Source: Haliclystus octoradiatus
Taxonomy: Eukaryota; Cnidaria; Staurozoa; Stauromedusae; Haliclystidae
DNA: 64,000 nt
Direction of reading: 5' to 3'
Assembly: GCA_916610825.1 (NCBI GenBank)
Contig: OU744449.1
Location: 20,429,344 to 20,493,343 of the forward strand
Shown: positions 60,684 to 64,000 of the stretch, in pieces
How positions within the stretch are numbered: position 1 is the first letter of the stretch
How the letters are laid out: each line of letters opens with the position of its first letter
The notes under the pieces: generated by a model
What the model was told of the DNA's origin: nothing
Seen by the model: the letters and a program-made list of their open reading frames with translations, nothing else
Databases searched by the model: none
Program-made: the position numbers and the translations under genes

Positions 60684-61985
60684 GAGAATAATAATAATAA
60701 TAATAATAATAAATCCATTTATTTAGTTCAAACCACGTATATACAGTGCTTTTTACAAACAAACTTACATATGTTTATTGAATGCAAAGTTAAAATATTT
60801 ACGAATGATTATAGATTAATAGTTGTAATATTTGAAGAGTGTTCATATCACAGAGTTAAGATGTTTAAAAATAATGTTGTTATGTTAAAGGAATTGTACT
60901 GTTTAAGGCATTGTTGAATAAGCGTGAGCCATGAGGAGCACATGAGAGGGCTATTCTAGACTTTGGTATGTCTACGAAATTTTTGTTTCGTAACTTTTTA
61001 GCTATGGCTTCACTCCTTATCGGGAATATTAGTTGATTTAAAGTTTGTTGTTCTTTTGCTTTTGCTTTTGAAATGTTGTCAATAGTTTTGAATCTAAGAT
61101 GGTATTTATATTCTGCGGTGTGACGTAATGCTTTAGTCTGTTTTTGGTTTTCCGTAGTTTGTTTTTGGTAGTACTACTTGCACAACACCATGCTCCATGT
61201 CCGTATTGACTTGACGGTATTATTACAGAGTTAATGAAATACTCAAGTTCTTTTTGGCTGTATCCCAACTCCTTTGGTTTTGTCAACAGATATATTTTTG
61301 AGTAAGACTTTTTTACAGTGTCTTCCATATGCTCATTAAGTGATAGCTTGTCATCTAGTTGTATTCCCAATACTTTTGCACAATTTCCTCTTTTGGATTT
61401 GACCACCATCTGGTATCTTTAATATAGGTGGGTGTTCTTTTTTCTAGTTTGGATGATTAATTCTTCAATTTTCTTTCTATTTAGTTCCATTCTTTTTTCA
61501 GTGCTCCACTGGATAATGTTCTCAAGTTCTTCTTGCATGTTGTCTCTTTGGTGCGATTTTGAGGTGTGCTTAATTACTGTGAGATCGTCTGCATATTTTA
61601 CAAATACGGTGTTGTTAGTAACAGGATGCGGATCATTGGCGACAATACTGAAGTACCTAGGTCCTGTCACTGTTCCTCGAGGTAGTCCTATTGATTTTGG
61701 TAACCAATCAGAGTGAGTTCCGTTAATTTTTACATGCTGTTTCATATTAATTAAAAACAATGATATCCACGGGAGGAAGCAATGGATGTTGAAATAAGTA
61801 TTTTCGTTCATGGTGTTTAATAGTATGCTGTTCTCCACTGAATCAAACACTTTTTTCATGTCAACAAGTAAAACACGTATTTTGGAGGGCTCTTTATTGA
61901 GGATTGATGTGATTGTATTTATGATGTAAATCAGTGCAGTTTCAGATGAGTTGTTTTCCTTATAACCATGTTTATCCTTTCAGCA
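60684..61985 (-). mobile_element. 5'-truncated LINE inserted in the Gypsy pol
   Basis: The RT region reads KHGYKENNSSETAL, VDMKKVFDSVENSILL, GLPRGTVTGPRYFSI and VFVKYADDLTVIKH with the catalytic YADD. It is followed by KVLGIQLDDKLSLNEHM, AWCCASSTTKNKLR-type text and a (TTA)n tail at about 60684-60712. Frames change near 61415. Same strand as the host Gypsy element. Confidence 0.8.
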
Positions 61986-63185
61986 CAGTTGGCGCATGAA
62001 CTTACAATATTTTCAATGTCGTTTGAGATGCCAGGCCAAAAGACACATTGTCGCTCACAAGAAAGGGTCCGATCTCTGTCTTTGTGGGCAGCATGTAAAT
62101 CTTTTAGAATTCCAGATCAGAGGGACACTGGTACCAGAAGTCGATCTTTCTAAAGGATGACTTTGTCGTTGAGAAAATATAGATTACGCCTCCGTTGCCA
62201 AAAATGACTTAGCGAAACATCAAGCTGCTTTTCCTCAGAAGAGAAGCCTTGCTTGACCAAACTGTAGAGATTAACGTATAATAGATCTACACTAGCAGCT
62301 TGCTTCATATGGTCTAGTGCAATGTCTTTGGTGGATGTGACGGCATTTACTTCATGAGTTGACTGAAGATGGATGTGTGAAATTGCCAGGAAATCATGAA
62401 CTTTGTTGCTGTCATCGGCGTTACTGGCCTCTGGTTGTCCTACAGGACAGAGAGAGAAGCAATTCACAATGGTATGCTGGATTCCTTGTCGCCAAACGGT
62501 TGTAAGCTGATAACTTGATAGCTTTTCTTTCAATTGGATGAGACCTGTGATGTCAATGTCACTCAGGGCTTTATGATTTAAATGAGAACCAATGGTTTAT
62601 GGTCTACCACCAATGTGAACGGCGTGCCACGTACATATAAGTTGCATCTCCGAACTACACAAACAACTGTGCATAGTTCAATTTCTGTTGGGAATATCTT
62701 GACTCAGCGTCAGTGACATATGTTGAACCGCATTTCAACATTTTCCATGTGTCATTGTGTTGCTCACTCCAGAGGGCATACCCTAAGCCTTTAGATTGAG
62801 CAGCATCGGTTTCCAATCTTAGCTTTGCTATTGGATCGAAATGAGTTAGAAGTCTTTTACCAGTGAGCGCTCCAATTATACTCTCAAATGCTTTTTGCTG
62901 AGATCCTTCCCAAATATATTACTGCTTGGGGGAAAGAACGTAGCGTGTTAGTGTATCACGTAGATGTGTTGTCAATTGAGCGGCATCTGTTAAAAAGCTT
63001 CAAATTTCTGAACTAAGCCCCAGAAGGATCTTAGTTCACTGAGACTGAGGTGCTGGAAATTTGACCAAAGCATCAACTAATCCAGGGCTTACTGTATAAC
63101 CATCACTAGTTACTGAGTAACCACACCACTGAACAGTTGGTTGAGCGAACACAAATTTCTTAGGGTTACAACTGGAATCTATAGT
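61986..63185 (-). pseudogene. Ty3/Gypsy RT connection, RNase H and zinc-binding region
   Basis: In order: KKFVFAQPTVQWCGYSVTSD (RT connection), EGSQQKAFESIIG, RLLTHFDPIAKLRLETDAAQ and GLGYALWSEQ (RNase H with its Asp), TPFTLVVDHKPL, a spacer at 62150-62533, and LHAAHKDRDRTLSCER with VSSCANC (the His2-Cys2 motif). Frames shift several times. About 25-30 residues expected before the integrase core are missing at the LINE junction. Confidence 0.75.
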
Positions 63186-64000
63186 ACGCAATCTCTTGCA
63201 GAGACATGATAGCATTTCAATGGTCTTGAATGTAAAACATCAGTTTGAACATCCCACCCATGGATTACTGGTTGTCGTATCTCCTCACTGGCATTGGTAA
63301 ATCTTCTCCATATTGCAGCCTGGCAATTGGCATGCATTGCATGAAGTCTCGATGTTGATTTACATGGTGGAAAAGATTCTGGATGAACTTTCTCACCTTC
63401 AACGCAATATATCTCATATCTAAGAAGATCAACACTTGTACTACATTTTTCATACAACGTAGACAAGCCTACAAATTTCTCAAATTTTTCAAGTAATTCC
63501 TCTTAAAGGTCCCAGCAAGTGTCACGTTTCTCAAATGCCTCTACAAAGGACAAATTTTCACGAAGCAAGTCAAACCACTTTATTTTTTCCTTTCCAACAA
63601 GGGCGGATACCGAATCACACCCAGCAATAGCATAAAACCGCTTAGAAATTTCAAAAACGTATCTAAATCTATTCTTTGTGGTAGTACTATTGCAATTGTC
63701 TGTATGATGAGATGAAGCTGCAATATATTATACAAGTTTTACACCTCTCCCAACTTTCATAAACCCATTGCGGCAAAAAGAACTACCTTGGCTCAATAGA
63801 ATTACCAAAAATATCAGTATCATCTGCATGCACAACAAAGTTTCCTATTGTATGTTTAGCGTGGAGGATTATTCTAGTGTCAGCCTCCTTGTGATTACAA
63901 CACAGTTCTCTGACAATTACTGAGCAATCAACCTTTACCTCCCAACATTCAGATTCTCCTGTAGTGAAAAACCTTACTTCTTTGGCCTAATCTCGCTAAG
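63186..64000 (-). pseudogene. Fragment of an uncharacterised repeat-encoded protein family
   Basis: The minus strand has AIAGCDSVSALVGKEK, then LLRYEIYCVEGEKV, FPPCKSTSRLHAMHANCQAA and IWRRF, with stops between blocks. This GCDSVSA-(about 90)-RYE-C-LPPC-x4-H-x2-R-YQA-WRR order recurs in many unnamed proteins of marine invertebrates and fish that behave as repeats. I know no function. It runs out of the window and abuts the Gypsy RT region at about 63186. Confidence 0.5.

Overview
The window is AT-rich eukaryotic DNA: spliced genes with GT/AG introns, dense interspersed repeats and several classes of animal transposon. The host genes (fibrinogen-related domains, a PAN/apple domain, a JmjC oxygenase) point to an invertebrate metazoan. 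A tunicate or cnidarian would fit, but the sequence alone does not decide. Nothing looks bacterial, and most long ORFs here are transposon remnants or repeat artefacts.

Layout. 1-6.3 kb is a head-to-tail duplication of a roughly 3-kb non-coding unit; a third partial copy lies at about 9.0-9.7 kb. One copy carries a tRNA-derived SINE with a 13-bp target duplication, and the other two keep the empty site. 6.3-10.9 kb is non-coding with a hairpin and a GIY-YIG retroelement fragment. 10.9-26.1 kb (+) is a tandem array of three fibrinogen-related domain (FReD) units. Each is built from a 102-bp exon, a 261-bp exon and a C-terminal exon, all joined in phase 1, with MITEs, a SINE and a gag-like remnant between and inside them. 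27.1-27.7 kb is a BEL/Pao protease fragment. 29.1-37.4 kb (-) holds two exons of a secreted PAN-domain protein, with a complete-ended but decayed piggyBac element between them. 38.0-39.9 kb is a foldback element whose arms are arrays of an 85-bp repeat. 40.4-45.3 kb (+) is a nearly full-length LINE whose ORF1 has MADF and CCCH fingers. 45.4-50.0 kb (-) holds a 1.4-kb (TAA)n tract that is the tail of a 5'-truncated LINE fused in frame to a FReD fragment, followed by a Ty3/Gypsy pol remnant and another LINE end. 50.9-57.8 kb (-) is a five-exon JmjC gene (541 codons by my reconstruction). Its introns are filled with a GTTCATGAAC repeat family, including a satellite with a 279-bp higher-order period. 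58.2 kb (+) is the first exon of a small membrane protein in head-to-head arrangement with the JmjC gene. 59.9-64 kb (-) is a Gypsy pol remnant split by a LINE, then part of an uncharacterised repeat-encoded family.

How it fits together. The host content is a FReD array (extracellular recognition type), one further secreted protein, and a divergent promoter serving an intracellular oxygenase and a membrane protein. Everything else is mobile DNA. The best leads are the regular FReD exon architecture with a possible splice joining units 2 and 3, the FReD-LINE fusion ORF, and the two repeat families that behave both as MITE/foldback elements and as satellites. Splice sites, domains and alignments were all read by eye; no search was run.
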